A stretch of DNA of 64,000 nt, taken from positions 620,001-684,000 of the forward strand of contig NW_026570266.1 of the NCBI RefSeq assembly GCF_019649055.1, in the 5' to 3' direction. The notes below the pieces were generated by a model. It did no database searches. It was not told the origin of the DNA and saw nothing but the letters and a program-made list of their open reading frames with translations. Numbering within the stretch: position 1 is the first letter of the stretch; the number at the start of each line of letters is the position of its first letter. Both the position numbers and the translations under genes were made by a program. This document shows, one piece after another, positions 1 to 9,900 of this stretch. The DNA is from Paramacrobiotus metropolitanus. Lineage: Eukaryota > Tardigrada > Eutardigrada > Parachela > Macrobiotidae.

Positions 1-1614
1 ATCCGCGAGGGGATTATACGAGTCGATCTCTTTATTCGTTTTCTTATCGACTATACGTGCCGTAACCTTTCGTTCCTTATGGTCTTCCCCAGTGTACTTG
101 GCCGTGAAACTTCTACACTTCGGGAATCGAATCTGACCTCCTGTTCCAGCCGGTGTGGGTGGCGCACTCTTTCTACCCACTGGGAATGGGCCTTGTGGCT
201 TTGCCGGCTCAGCTGGTGTTGCTTTACCTGACGTGGCCTTCTTCGTTCGCTGCCCTTTCTTGTCAGTTTCTTTTGGGCTTATCGTCGGTGATCGTACTCT
301 TTTTCCACTTTTCGCTGTCCCGCTAGACGGTTCCGTAACCGAACTGGTCCGTCCTCGTGTTGATCCTGCAGTCGAGCTGGCCCGTGATCTTTCTGCTCGT
401 TCAGTTAACTCGGCATCAATCTTTCTCTTTGTTGCCAACAGGTCCTCATCCGTCATTTCATCGACCGGGGCGTCCCTTTCCGCTATTGGTTTGGATGGTC
501 CCGCGACGCTGGTAGTCGGCGTCTGTCTTGTTTCTGGGAACACCTTGAGATATCTAAGGATCTTTTCGACAGTCTCCGGCCACCTTCTACCTTTTATTGT
601 CGGATGGTATTGCCACATCGATGCAACTTGGATTGCGTATTCCTTGCGCTTTGCTTCAACCTGTTTCGTCTTGTCTTTCATGGCAATGTGGCATGGTTTG
701 ATAACAGCTTCCAAGCTGATTAACTTTCCATACCATGCGTGTTCGTCTTCAACTCGCATGTGGATTCTATAAAGGTCACGGCATTTCCGATTGAAGTCGC
801 GAATGGCTTCTAAGTCGGCTTCCGTCAGTTTTTCCTTTTTATCCACTATTAAATTCAGGTTCGGGTCATCATCTCTCAAATCCAACGGAAGCTTCGGTGC
901 GTATTCATGTATTGAAGGTTCACCTGGGGGCGTAAGCCGTAAACCATCTGGTCCAGTCTGATCCAAATTGGGACCCAGTGACGGTAAGATACCTCTCGGT
1001 CGCCTTCCTCCTCTGTGTGGCGAATTACGATGAGGGCGCTGCGCTCCAAGTTGCTGCGGTGTTCTCATGCGAGGCGCTCCGATGTCTGACAGTGACAAGC
1101 CTCCCGTCTCCGGAAAAGGCGGTAATATCGGAGATGACCTTTGTGACTGTACCGGAGTCGCTAGCATTCCGCCGAATCCTCCGTGTCCCGTAAATCGGCT
1201 CGGTGTAGTCTGTTGTGGTGGCGGCATCAACATTCTTGCCGGTCCCATTATCACCTGTGAGGGTCCCGCTGGTGGGGTATACGATCCCGGATACGGTTGA
1301 TAGGGAGCGCCCGTTGCTTGTCCCGGGTACTGGGTTCCGGCAGGTGAGCCGTGGTGCACCCAGTTAACCGTGTCCTGATAATTCGTCTGCTGTCCTGGAT
1401 CGTGATACACGTAATACCCTGGACTGCCGTAGTAGCCTCCTTGAACTGTTCCGGGTTCATTCTGGGCCGTTCCCACTGACGACGTCGACCCTTCACCGTA
1501 TGAGGTATCGTAACCATATTCCCCTTCCATTCTTATTGGTGTCGATGTCTTTAGTGGGTTTCCAATTATTTCCGAATCGGAATTATCGGAATTTTGCCGT
1601 CCCAATCTTTTCAT
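1..1614 (-). CDS. Extra 3' ORF after integrase, partial at window edge
   Basis: An open frame starts at the ATG at 1614 and runs without a stop off the left edge (538 codons visible). It begins about 130 bases after the stop of the RNase H/integrase ORF, the position of env in errantiviruses. The first 200 residues are rich in Gly, Pro, Tyr and Gln. A folded-looking, charged segment follows at about residues 265 to 375 (DLRDDDPNLNL, then a Trp/Tyr-containing helix-rich stretch), and then a Ser/Thr/Lys/Arg-rich tail. I see no signal peptide, membrane anchor or furin site in the visible part, so nothing supports an envelope role. The nucleotide motif AAAGGTCA continues here (about 770 and 1137). 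Function unknown; a nucleic-acid-binding accessory protein is a guess from the basic tail. Confidence 0.75.
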   Translation of the reverse strand, partial: MKRLGRQNSDNSDSEIIGNPLKTSTPIRMEGEYGYDTSYGEGSTSSVGTAQNEPGTVQGGYYGSPGYYVYHDPGQQTNYQDTVNWVHHGSPAGTQYPGQATGAPYQPYPGSYTPPAGPSQVIMGPARMLMPPPQQTTPSRFTGHGGFGGMLATPVQSQRSSPILPPFPETGGLSLSDIGAPRMRTPQQLGAQRPHRNSPHRGGRRPRGILPSLGPNLDQTGPDGLRLTPPGEPSIHEYAPKLPLDLRDDDPNLNLIVDKKEKLTEADLEAIRDFNRKCRDLYRIHMRVEDEHAWYGKLISLEAVIKPCHIAMKDKTKQVEAKRKEYAIQVASMWQYHPTIKGRRWPETVEKILRYLKVFPETRQTPTTSVAGPSKPIAERDAPVDEMTDEDLLATKRKIDAELTERAERSRASSTAGSTRGRTSSVTEPSSGTAKSGKRVRSPTISPKETDKKGQRTKKATSGKATPAEPAKPQGPFPVGRKSAPPTPAGTGGQIRFPKCRSFTAKYTGEDHKERKVTARIVDKKTNKEIDSYNPLAD

Positions 1615-1742
1615 TAACTGTGCTTACCTTCTATAAAGTGAAACAATAAAGGTTAACTTTTTGCACGGTGATGACCTTTCTTTTACACCTTCCCAACTCC
1701 TATTTTTATTGCCGAAAATTTCCTTAATCATATTTATGTGGG

Positions 1743-4574
1743 TTATTTGTTTTCGCGTCCTTTAGTTATCCGATCAAGAAGTTCTTTTTCGGCTGCATCC
1801 TCAGGTTCGCCTTTCTGTGTTAACAGTTCCGTAGGAGTTGGTTTCTTCTTCCTCTGTTTGACCTTTCGCTCATTGATTGCTTTCGCTATATCGCGGCCCA
1901 ATTGTTCAGCTTTTGATTTGACCGCCTCTATTTCCTCTTTCCGCTTTTCTATGAGGTCATTCTCATTGCCGGTAGCAGCACGTGGTTCGAAAAAATTCGG
2001 GTCACGCTCTGATATCTCAGCCTCCGTACGCTGTTTCGAAGGGTCATCCTTATCTTCGGTAGCAGTGCGTGGTTCGAAAAAGGATTGTTGCAAGTCCTTT
2101 TTGGGGGTACGCTCTGGTACTTTGGAGGTCGGTTCGTTGTCTTTTTCCAGTGACCTTTCTGCCAAATTACCAGCCTCTGCGTTCAACTTGATTGTGACTG
2201 CTGTTTCGAAATCCTTATCCTCTTTCCGCTTTCTTCCTCTTTTCTTTGTAGGTTTGTCTTCCTTTTTCATTTCAGGTAGCAGAGGTGGTTCGAAAAATTG
2301 ATTGGTACAATTTTTTGAAGCATGCTCGGTTTCTACCATTTCCTTTTCGTTTGACATTCGTTGCGGATCTTTCTCTTCGGGTAATAGTGGGTGCCACGGC
2401 TTTAACCGATCAATCGAAACCACTTTTAGATCCGCTTCCTTCTTCGGATTCTGTTCGATGACCTCCGCTTCGTTTGTTCGCGGGAAGCTAAGAATTTTCC
2501 ACACTTTATCGTATTTCGACTTGAAGTCCGACTGGTTTTCTTTCTTCCCCTGTTTCGTATCTTTTGGAAGTCGTATAAGTACCAAGTCACCCACTTTGAA
2601 ATTCGGTTCCGATTTCTTCTTATTATAAATTTCCGCATTTTTCTCGTATGCATCTTTAATATTGCATTTGGCTACTTCTTCTGCAAAGGTCAAGTTCTTT
2701 TTCATAGTCTCCACCCATTCGTCTGGAGTCCCATAATCATCGGGTATATTCGTTTTCGTAACCACATCTTCCGGCATTGTCGTTTCTCCGCCATGTAGCA
2801 TATAATATGCCGAATATCCCGTTGTAGCGTGTACGACTCTGTTCATCGCCGAAATAACATATGGGAGATACTTGTTAAACTTTCTTTCATTTCCCGCTTT
2901 CAGGTATTGTGCCAAGCCATCCGCAATTGTCTGCATCTGTCTCTCTACTTGGCCTTGACCTTCTGGATGATACGCCGTTCCAAATGTGTGTTTAATCTTA
3001 AACACATTGGTGACCTTTGCCAATACTTCAGCTGTAAAGTGTCGTCCGCGATCCGTATGTAGGATGTGCGGTGCTCCGTGTACCAATATCACGTGCTTCA
3101 CGAACACTTTAGCGAACTCTTTAGCCGTCGCCGTTTTCATTGGTACCGCAATCACGTATTTCGTCAGTTGGTCGATAAACACCGCTATGTACTTATATCC
3201 CCGTTTCTTGGTCGGTAACAAAGGCCCTTTCAAGTCAGCATATACTCGGAAGAACGGATGTCCCACTTTAATCTCTTGCAATTTTCCAGGTGGGCATTTC
3301 CTCGGTGTTTTACGGAACTGACATCCTTGACAGGCGAGTATGTAATTCTTCACATCTGTACTCATCCTATCCCAGTAATATCGGAGTCTTATTGCTGACA
3401 ATGTTTTCTCAAATCCCAAATGTCCCGCTGCTTTCTCGTCGTGCAATGCGTGGATTATCGCTCTTCGCATTGACAACGGAACGACATATGACCTTTCAAG
3501 TTTTCCATTTTTATCCTTTACTCGGTATAATATACCATTCCACAACTGGTAATGCACTTCAAACTTCGATCTTGTTTCCGCGTCTGGTAGATGTTCCAAT
3601 TCGTCTATGATCATTGCCAGATGGGGATCTTTCAACTGTTTATTCCGCAATTGCAAGTTTGAGTCATCAACCTCTTCTTCGTCACCCTGCAGGTTGACAA
3701 TGCGGACTGTCGCTGTGCTGAGTTCGTTCCAATCCTTGATGACCTTGCATCGCGGTAGCGGTTTGTACCTCTTTTTCGTCTGTTTTGGGAATTTCAGCAA
3801 CTTAATCGGACACTCATTCAACGCTTGTGTGATTTTGTCCGTTTCCCAAAGGTCATCTCCCTTCTCCGCTGCTTTATCAAGTCCGGTGACCTTTCCATTC
3901 TGCATTTTAGATTCCGCGTCAAGTCCGGTGACCTTTAAGTCACTAACGGCGGGCAACCAGCTTTTAACTCGGTTCACTTGGACTTCGTTTTCAGTTGACT
4001 CATTCGCCGTAGCTGAAGTGACCTTTAATCGTTTTTCTCGTTGTTCCACCATCTGTAGGAACAGCTGACCGATTTCGATTGCTGGTTCTTTCGTGTCAAA
4101 TTCCTTCTTGTAATCCTCGAAGTTTGGAATCTCATCAAATTCTTCTTCTTGACACGTCGGGCCTTCGATTGGCGCTCTTGATAATGCATCCGCGTTGTCG
4201 CAGTATTTTCCCGGTTTATATTCGATTTTGAACTGGTGACCTTGTAATGCCATTGCCCATCTCGTCAGACGTGGGTTCATCCCAACTTTATTCGTCTCTG
4301 ACCTCAGCAAGTTAGTCAGCGCCTGATGATCCGTCCTTACGGTAAATTCGGCATAATCGATGTACGGCTTGAATTTCCTGACAGCGAACACTACTGCCAG
4401 ACATTCCCATTCCGTTACGCCGTAATTTTTCTCGGCTCCATGCAAGACGCGGCTCGCATATGCGATTGGATGTCCATCTTGTGACAGTACTGCTCCAATT
4501 CCTTCCCTTGCTCGCGTCGCATTCAATAACGGTCGGTTTTGCTGGGTCAAACTTTGCCAGTACTGGACCTTCAC
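1743..4574 (-). CDS. pol: Pol C-terminal ORF: RNase H remainder and integrase
   Basis: The first ~90 residues continue RNase H (SQDGHPIAYASR, then TVRTDHQAL). Integrase follows: an HHCC zinc domain at about residues 375 to 420 (HDEKAAGHLGF ... CQGC), then the catalytic core with Asp in VYADLKGP, Asp in HTDRGRHF and Glu in EGQGQVERQM, so the D,D,E triad is complete. The last ~250 residues are a Lys/Glu-rich tail with three FFEP motifs (FFEPP, FFEPRTAT, FFEPRAAT). The apparent start at 4574 is GTG and the frame overlaps the RT ORF by 263 bases, so this is probably a separated part of one Pol reading frame rather than an independently initiated protein. The stop at 1743 to 1745 is TAA. Confidence 0.9.
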   Translation of the reverse strand: MKVQYWQSLTQQNRPLLNATRAREGIGAVLSQDGHPIAYASRVLHGAEKNYGVTEWECLAVVFAVRKFKPYIDYAEFTVRTDHQALTNLLRSETNKVGMNPRLTRWAMALQGHQFKIEYKPGKYCDNADALSRAPIEGPTCQEEEFDEIPNFEDYKKEFDTKEPAIEIGQLFLQMVEQREKRLKVTSATANESTENEVQVNRVKSWLPAVSDLKVTGLDAESKMQNGKVTGLDKAAEKGDDLWETDKITQALNECPIKLLKFPKQTKKRYKPLPRCKVIKDWNELSTATVRIVNLQGDEEEVDDSNLQLRNKQLKDPHLAMIIDELEHLPDAETRSKFEVHYQLWNGILYRVKDKNGKLERSYVVPLSMRRAIIHALHDEKAAGHLGFEKTLSAIRLRYYWDRMSTDVKNYILACQGCQFRKTPRKCPPGKLQEIKVGHPFFRVYADLKGPLLPTKKRGYKYIAVFIDQLTKYVIAVPMKTATAKEFAKVFVKHVILVHGAPHILHTDRGRHFTAEVLAKVTNVFKIKHTFGTAYHPEGQGQVERQMQTIADGLAQYLKAGNERKFNKYLPYVISAMNRVVHATTGYSAYYMLHGGETTMPEDVVTKTNIPDDYGTPDEWVETMKKNLTFAEEVAKCNIKDAYEKNAEIYNKKKSEPNFKVGDLVLIRLPKDTKQGKKENQSDFKSKYDKVWKILSFPRTNEAEVIEQNPKKEADLKVVSIDRLKPWHPLLPEEKDPQRMSNEKEMVETEHASKNCTNQFFEPPLLPEMKKEDKPTKKRGRKRKEDKDFETAVTIKLNAEAGNLAERSLEKDNEPTSKVPERTPKKDLQQSFFEPRTATEDKDDPSKQRTEAEISERDPNFFEPRAATGNENDLIEKRKEEIEAVKSKAEQLGRDIAKAINERKVKQRKKKPTPTELLTQKGEPEDAAEKELLDRITKGRENK

Positions 4575-6945
4575 ACAACAACTTTTTCAAGCTATTGAAC
4601 TCTTCCTCATGTACTGCTGTCCAGTCCTTTTTCACGTGTTGATCTTGTCTCAGCAACTCGTACAAGTGGCAAGTCTTCTGTGCGTATCCCATTATGAACT
4701 TGCGATAATAATTCGCCAGTCCAAGGAATGACCTTAACTGCCTTTCTGTTTGAGGCCGTTTAAATTCTGAGACCGCGGTGACCTTTTCCGGATCCATTCG
4801 AATTCCATCTTCGCTGAGTATATGACCCAGAAATCCCATTTGTCTCATTCCGAATTCGCACTTGGTTGGTTTAATCGTGAATCCCGCTTCAACCAGACTC
4901 ATTAAGACATTTCGCAGGTTCTGCATGAAAATCTCCCAAGTTTTTCCGGCGAAGATTACGTCATCGATGTAACCGAAAACGCAGCCCTTTCTTTTCGCTT
5001 TCGAGAGTACTTTATCCATACACAATTGAAATGTTGCTGGTCCGTTGCAAACTCCAAATGGCATTCTTTTAAACCGGTACATTCCATCTTGTGTTACAAA
5101 GGTCGTCTTATTGATTGACGCCGGATCCATTGGAATCTGCCAAAATCCACTTTGTAAATCCATTTTTCCGTAGTATTTGTTGCCTGCGCACGCATCGAGC
5201 AACTCATCTGGATTCGGTAGCGGGTAGTTATTCTTTCTCGTTAGCTTGTTAAGCATGATGTAATTGACGCAAAATCTTGTTCCCATTGTTCCGTCGCCGT
5301 TTTTCTTTATTGCCAGCACGACTGGGAAACTCCAGTCGGCATCGGACGGCTCAATTACATCTTGTGCCAACATTTCTTCAATATGCTTCGTTATAAACTC
5401 ACGGCCTGTCCAACTCGTTCTGGCCGGGTTACATTTAACTGGTTTCGCATCTCCCGTATCGATTACGTGAGTGACCCCTTTCACATCTCCGTATGGTTTC
5501 TTCGATGTGGGTAAGACCTTCCAGAATTCCCAGAACGCGTTATACACGTCGTTTTTCTGCTCTTGGGTAAGGTCAGGTCCCAATTTCAAGTTTTCGATTA
5601 TCTTTGTAAGTTCAGCTTTCGTTGTATCATCCACCTCCGGGTCCTCGAGTACGTTCTTTACTGTCCCGGCGTTGACCTTTACATTTTCCATATGCTCATA
5701 CGGTTCAACGTATCCCAGAAGCTGATTTTTCTTCACGATCCGGTATTTGCTACTATGATTCGCAATGACGATTTCAAAATATTTTCCTCTATGGTCCGTC
5801 ACTCCTGCCAACGGTTGTACTTCAGTTTCCACTTGTGGGACCGGTGTAAACATCAACTTGTTTTGGGCCGGTGCATATTTTCCCATCTTAACCTTTACAC
5901 GTGTGCAGTTTGACGGTTTCAATTTAATTCGCTGGTCGCTGTAGACTTTGATCACATCCTTCGACATTCTGGCTTTTTCCACTTTTAGTCTTCTGACTTT
6001 AATGTCTTTTTCTTTCTCTTCATCTACTTCGTCATCTTCATCCAAATCCAATAAGTCCTCTTGTTCCGAAAGGTCACTTACTCCTGAATCTTCCGAAGTT
6101 GTTGAGTTATCACTTGAACTCGTCCACTCCGAATCCGAGTTACTGCTCTCATATTCTTGCGCGGTAGCTTGACCTTTGTCAGCTTCTTCGAGTGGGCGCT
6201 CATCAACTCCTTCGTCTTCTGATGAAAGGTCACTTTCATTTTCCCGTGAATCGCTAAGTTTTTTCGCTTTCGAATTTTTGAGCAGGGGTTTGTCCCCTTC
6301 CTTTGCCTTTCGCCCATTTCGTGCGGCGACTCTCGGGTGACTCCTTGCTACTCGGATTCTCGCTGGTGACCTTTCTGATTGGTCGGAGTTTGACCTTTCT
6401 TCGTCCGGTTTTGACTTTTCCAGTTCATTTATGTTTTCAAGGCTCGTAAATGGCTTTTCGGTCAACTCGACCGGCGGACATTCCTCACCGTTATCGAGTG
6501 ACCTTTCCCCGTTTTTTGTCTCAGTTACAGGGTTTTGTTCATTCGATATCCTCTCAACTTCCTCTTTAAACTTCTTCCACATTTCTCTTCTGTCCGTTAA
6601 CATCTGTGCAATGTCAAAAGCCGACTTTGAGCTTTCTTCTGTTTCGTTCGAGCCTCCTTCAATTGGTTCCTCTTGTTCTGTTCCTTTGTCAGCTTCGTTT
6701 TCTTTGTCGGCTTTATCCTGTTGGACCGTTTCATAACCTTTAGGTCGTTTTGGGCCAATGAAGACACAATTTGCCATCAATTCCTCGGTGACCCACTCAT
6801 CATCGGGAATCGTTTCATACATGCACCATCTATCGCCGCCTCGTTCAGGGTATTCGACTCCATCTGGGTCTGGTGCAAAGGTCACCTTTTTCTTTTGCAT
6901 CAGTCCCGGTAAGCTTCTTTTCCGAGTTACTTGTAATTCTCTCAT
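4312..6945 (-). CDS. pol: Reverse transcriptase ORF with long acidic N-terminus
   Basis: It starts at an ATG (6945 to 6943) that overlaps the protease-ORF stop as ATGA. Residues 1 to about 420 are acidic and low complexity. The RT domain spans about residues 490 to 770: MDLQSGFWQI carries the first catalytic Asp, MPFGVCNGPATFQ is the Gypsy-type motif, and YIDDVIFAG carries the catalytic pair (YIDD, where most Gypsy RTs have YLDD). The connection and start of RNase H follow (FLGLANYYRKFI, then the first RNase H Asp in ECDAS). Just after that Asp the natural protein continues in another frame, and the last ~50 residues of this ORF are out-of-frame sequence. AAAGGTCA copies are read here as ERS and KVT, and reversed copies as SDLS. 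Confidence 0.92.
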   Translation of the reverse strand: MRELQVTRKRSLPGLMQKKKVTFAPDPDGVEYPERGGDRWCMYETIPDDEWVTEELMANCVFIGPKRPKGYETVQQDKADKENEADKGTEQEEPIEGGSNETEESSKSAFDIAQMLTDRREMWKKFKEEVERISNEQNPVTETKNGERSLDNGEECPPVELTEKPFTSLENINELEKSKPDEERSNSDQSERSPARIRVARSHPRVAARNGRKAKEGDKPLLKNSKAKKLSDSRENESDLSSEDEGVDERPLEEADKGQATAQEYESSNSDSEWTSSSDNSTTSEDSGVSDLSEQEDLLDLDEDDEVDEEKEKDIKVRRLKVEKARMSKDVIKVYSDQRIKLKPSNCTRVKVKMGKYAPAQNKLMFTPVPQVETEVQPLAGVTDHRGKYFEIVIANHSSKYRIVKKNQLLGYVEPYEHMENVKVNAGTVKNVLEDPEVDDTTKAELTKIIENLKLGPDLTQEQKNDVYNAFWEFWKVLPTSKKPYGDVKGVTHVIDTGDAKPVKCNPARTSWTGREFITKHIEEMLAQDVIEPSDADWSFPVVLAIKKNGDGTMGTRFCVNYIMLNKLTRKNNYPLPNPDELLDACAGNKYYGKMDLQSGFWQIPMDPASINKTTFVTQDGMYRFKRMPFGVCNGPATFQLCMDKVLSKAKRKGCVFGYIDDVIFAGKTWEIFMQNLRNVLMSLVEAGFTIKPTKCEFGMRQMGFLGHILSEDGIRMDPEKVTAVSEFKRPQTERQLRSFLGLANYYRKFIMGYAQKTCHLYELLRQDQHVKKDWTAVHEEEFNSLKKLLCEGPVLAKFDPAKPTVIECDASKGRNWSSTVTRWTSNRICEPRLAWSREKLRRNGMGMSGSSVRCQEIQAVHRLCRIYRKDGSSGAD
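4507..4515 (-). other. Frame break between RT ORF and RNase H/integrase ORF
   Basis: Within RNase H, three or so codons after the first catalytic Asp, the conserved protein moves from the RT frame to the frame of the next ORF, a +1 change. The sense bases here include GCG AGC A followed by GG, near an AA/GGG run. A one-base insertion (mutation or homopolymer sequencing error) is the simplest explanation. A programmed +1 shift is an alternative, because GCG-AGC-A resembles the GCG-AGU-U site used by yeast Ty3, but a programmed site inside a folded catalytic domain would be unusual. Confidence 0.75.
6942..6945 (-). promoter_or_regulatory. AUGA stop/start overlap between protease and RT ORFs
   Basis: The protease-ORF TGA (6944 to 6942) overlaps the RT-ORF ATG (6945 to 6943). 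The RT frame has a TGA only four codons upstream of this ATG, and no canonical X XXY YYZ heptamer lies in that short window. Coupled termination and reinitiation therefore fits better than -1 frameshifting. Confidence 0.6.
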
Positions 6946-9900
6946 GTTTTGACATCAAATGTGGGAATTTCTCTTTCAAATTTATCCCAGTATCTCTCAA
7001 ATTTCTCTTCGTTTCCCTCTTTTAACGCGTCGTAGTATACTTGAAGCGATTCGTAAACGGGTGTGCCAAGTCCTGCTGGGAAAATAATCGTTCTTCCTTC
7101 GCCTTTATACATGTGGTTTACGCGAAAGTCCCAGAAAAGGTCAACTCTTGCTTCTTCCCACATTTCTCCTTCTTCGTTCATCTCCTCTATCTCTCTTTCG
7201 AATCTCTTTTCGGTTGCTACCGGATCAAGAGGATCTTGGATTCCCTTTTCGACACGTTTTAACCAATGATTTAGCCATTTGCCTCTCCCGATTATAAAGC
7301 TTCCCACACATGATAGCCACGTTCGATATCTGTTCCAATGATATCGTTCGATGTGTGGTTTCCACATTTCGTTTGTCCGCATAATGCCTTTCACTTCCTT
7401 TTGAGCTTGACCTTTAAGGTCTGCTATTGCGGCATTGCATTTCGGCCATTGTGAAAGGTCATCTTGAGAGGCATTTTCGCAACATTCTGCGCATTCCCAT
7501 TGTGGTTGTATTCTGCACGGGTCTTCAAAGTAGCCGTGGTGACAACTCCTGGCCCGTTCGTCTGAAGTTAATATCCTTTCACCCGCTTGCGGTTTAACCT
7601 CTTCCTGTGCTTTAGTATCTTCCTCACTTACATTTGGGGTCACGCTTTTGTCCTCAGAGGGTATTTCGATGACCTCTGGTTCTCTTTGTGTTCGGTGACC
7701 TCTCAACTGTTCGAGCGCCTTGTGACGAATTTCACTTGTAAACATCTGTTCCTCTTCGGCTATTCGTTTTAAAACGCGTAACCTTTCACTCTTTTTATCT
7801 TTCCACACTTTGGCCGTCTTTATTCCCAGTGCCTCTGGTACTGGGATAGGCTTTGCCCACTCCATGCCTGGCACGAGCGATTGTTTCGCCGCAGCTGCTG
7901 CTTCTTTCTGTGTGGCAGCTATCTCTTCAAGTGTCGGTGACCTTTCGTCATTGATAGCAGAGTGTGGTTCGAAAAATTTCGGATTACGCTCTGGTTCATT
8001 TTCAGCTTCATTTTCAGGATTGGGCTCTGGTGCCAAGTTCTCAGCTCTTATGACCGGTGACCTTTCATCTTCCTTTCCCAGTGCCTCTGGTACTGGGATA
8101 ACTTTTTCGACATTTCCATCTTCTGTGGCTCCTTGTTCACGGTCATCTGCGATCATACTTCTCCCGTCCGGGAGAAATATGATCGCCTCATCCGGTTCTG
8201 GCGCAAGCAGTTCCTTTTTCCTTTCGTTGACCTTTTTGACGTTTGCGCTATCGCTTTTCTTTTCCGGTGCCTCTGGTACCGGGATTATCCGTTGGCTAAT
8301 CTCATTCTGCTGCGCTTTTGTCATTCCCGGTGCCTCTGGTACTGGGATGACCTTTTCTCTTCCCTTTTTTGTCGGCATTGTCCGGTTTAACGTGTTTTCG
8401 ATCTCTTGCCGAATCATTTGCAACTGCTCAACTGGTGACAATTCTTTTTGCGCCATCTTTTTCTTTATGTTTCCCGGTGCCTCTGGTACTGGGATTAGCG
8501 TTTTATTAACAGTTGGAACATTTTCCTGTTTTGCAAGTTCGGTGACCTTTCCGACTTGTACTTTGGCAACTGGTTTCGAGTCATCTTCCTTTTCTTCTTC
8601 ACCTTCATTGTCCATCAATACGAATTTCTTTTCCAAGAAGTCAAATCCCAATAACACTTGTACGTCGTCACACTTCGGTCGGACGTAGAATGAATGTTCA
8701 CTTGTCTTCTTCCTTAAGGTCACTGGTGCTACGCAGTAGTGCGTCACCAGGAATCCTGACGTTCCGCTGATTCCATTAATCTTCACCAATCTATCTGGTG
8801 GCAATGGGAGCATATGGAGTCCATTCTTCTCGCAAAACGGTTTGCTGATCAGCGACGTCTCAGCGCCGGTGTCCAACATTGCGTTGACCTTTATGTCTCC
8901 CACTTTCACTTCATGTGTGTACGCTTCGATCCTCTTGGGCAGTTTTCCATTTTGAATCTTCAGGGTATGAATCTTACATTTCACAGGAATGAGCGATACT
9001 GGTCCCGGATCCATTTCGGGAAGCGCTTGTCCTTTCGCTGGGGTACTGTGACCTTTCAGTATCTCGCTCAACTTATCAATCCTGTGTGGCACGTCAGTTC
9101 GGACATCGTAAAATTTCCGTGTCTCTTTCTTGTCTGTCAGCTTCTCAGGAGTCTTTTTACTGCTGGTGACCTTTTCGGCATTTTGCACTTGCTCGTTTGC
9201 TTTTGTGCCATCCGCGTGACCTTTAGTCACTTCATTTATTGCCTGATGAATCAATTCCTCTTTACGGTTTTCATTTCGTTTGTCTCGCAATTTCTCAATG
9301 ACTTCACTTGTTATTTTGTCAGCTCGCTTCAATTCGTCTTCTTCGTTATCTTTCGTTTCATCTGGTGACCTTTCATATGTAACCATATCATATCCCTTTT
9401 CGGTCATCCATTCAATCACCTTTGCAGACACTTCATTGTTTGTTTTCGTCGGGTCAATTTGTGAAGACATTCCGTCTGTTCGGGCTGGTGACTTGTCATT
9501 GGCATCCTTTTGTAGTGCTTGAGATAAGTCCCGTGACCTTTCAACTGCGCTACTCTGTTGCATTTGCGTTATCTCATTTGACCGTCCCTTTTGTTCATTT
9601 TGCGCTAGGTCCTGTGATCTTTCATTGTGCTTCATGACAAATCCGCCGCCTGTCAACTTTTGTATTGGGACTTTTTCTCCATAATTCGGCGGTTTATCCT
9701 GTGGCGGGGCATTACGTGAATGATTCCAGTCAGCGAGTGTCTTCTTGTATTCAGCTGGGTCAAATGCTGGGACTTGGTTCGGTGACCTTTGCGCTGGTTT
9801 CCCGGTAACCAACTCTTCTAATCGCTTTCTTTCGCATTGCGTTCGCAACTGTTGCATGTCCCAGTAATCCTCTTGTGACATTCTCGCTTTCTGCTTTGCT

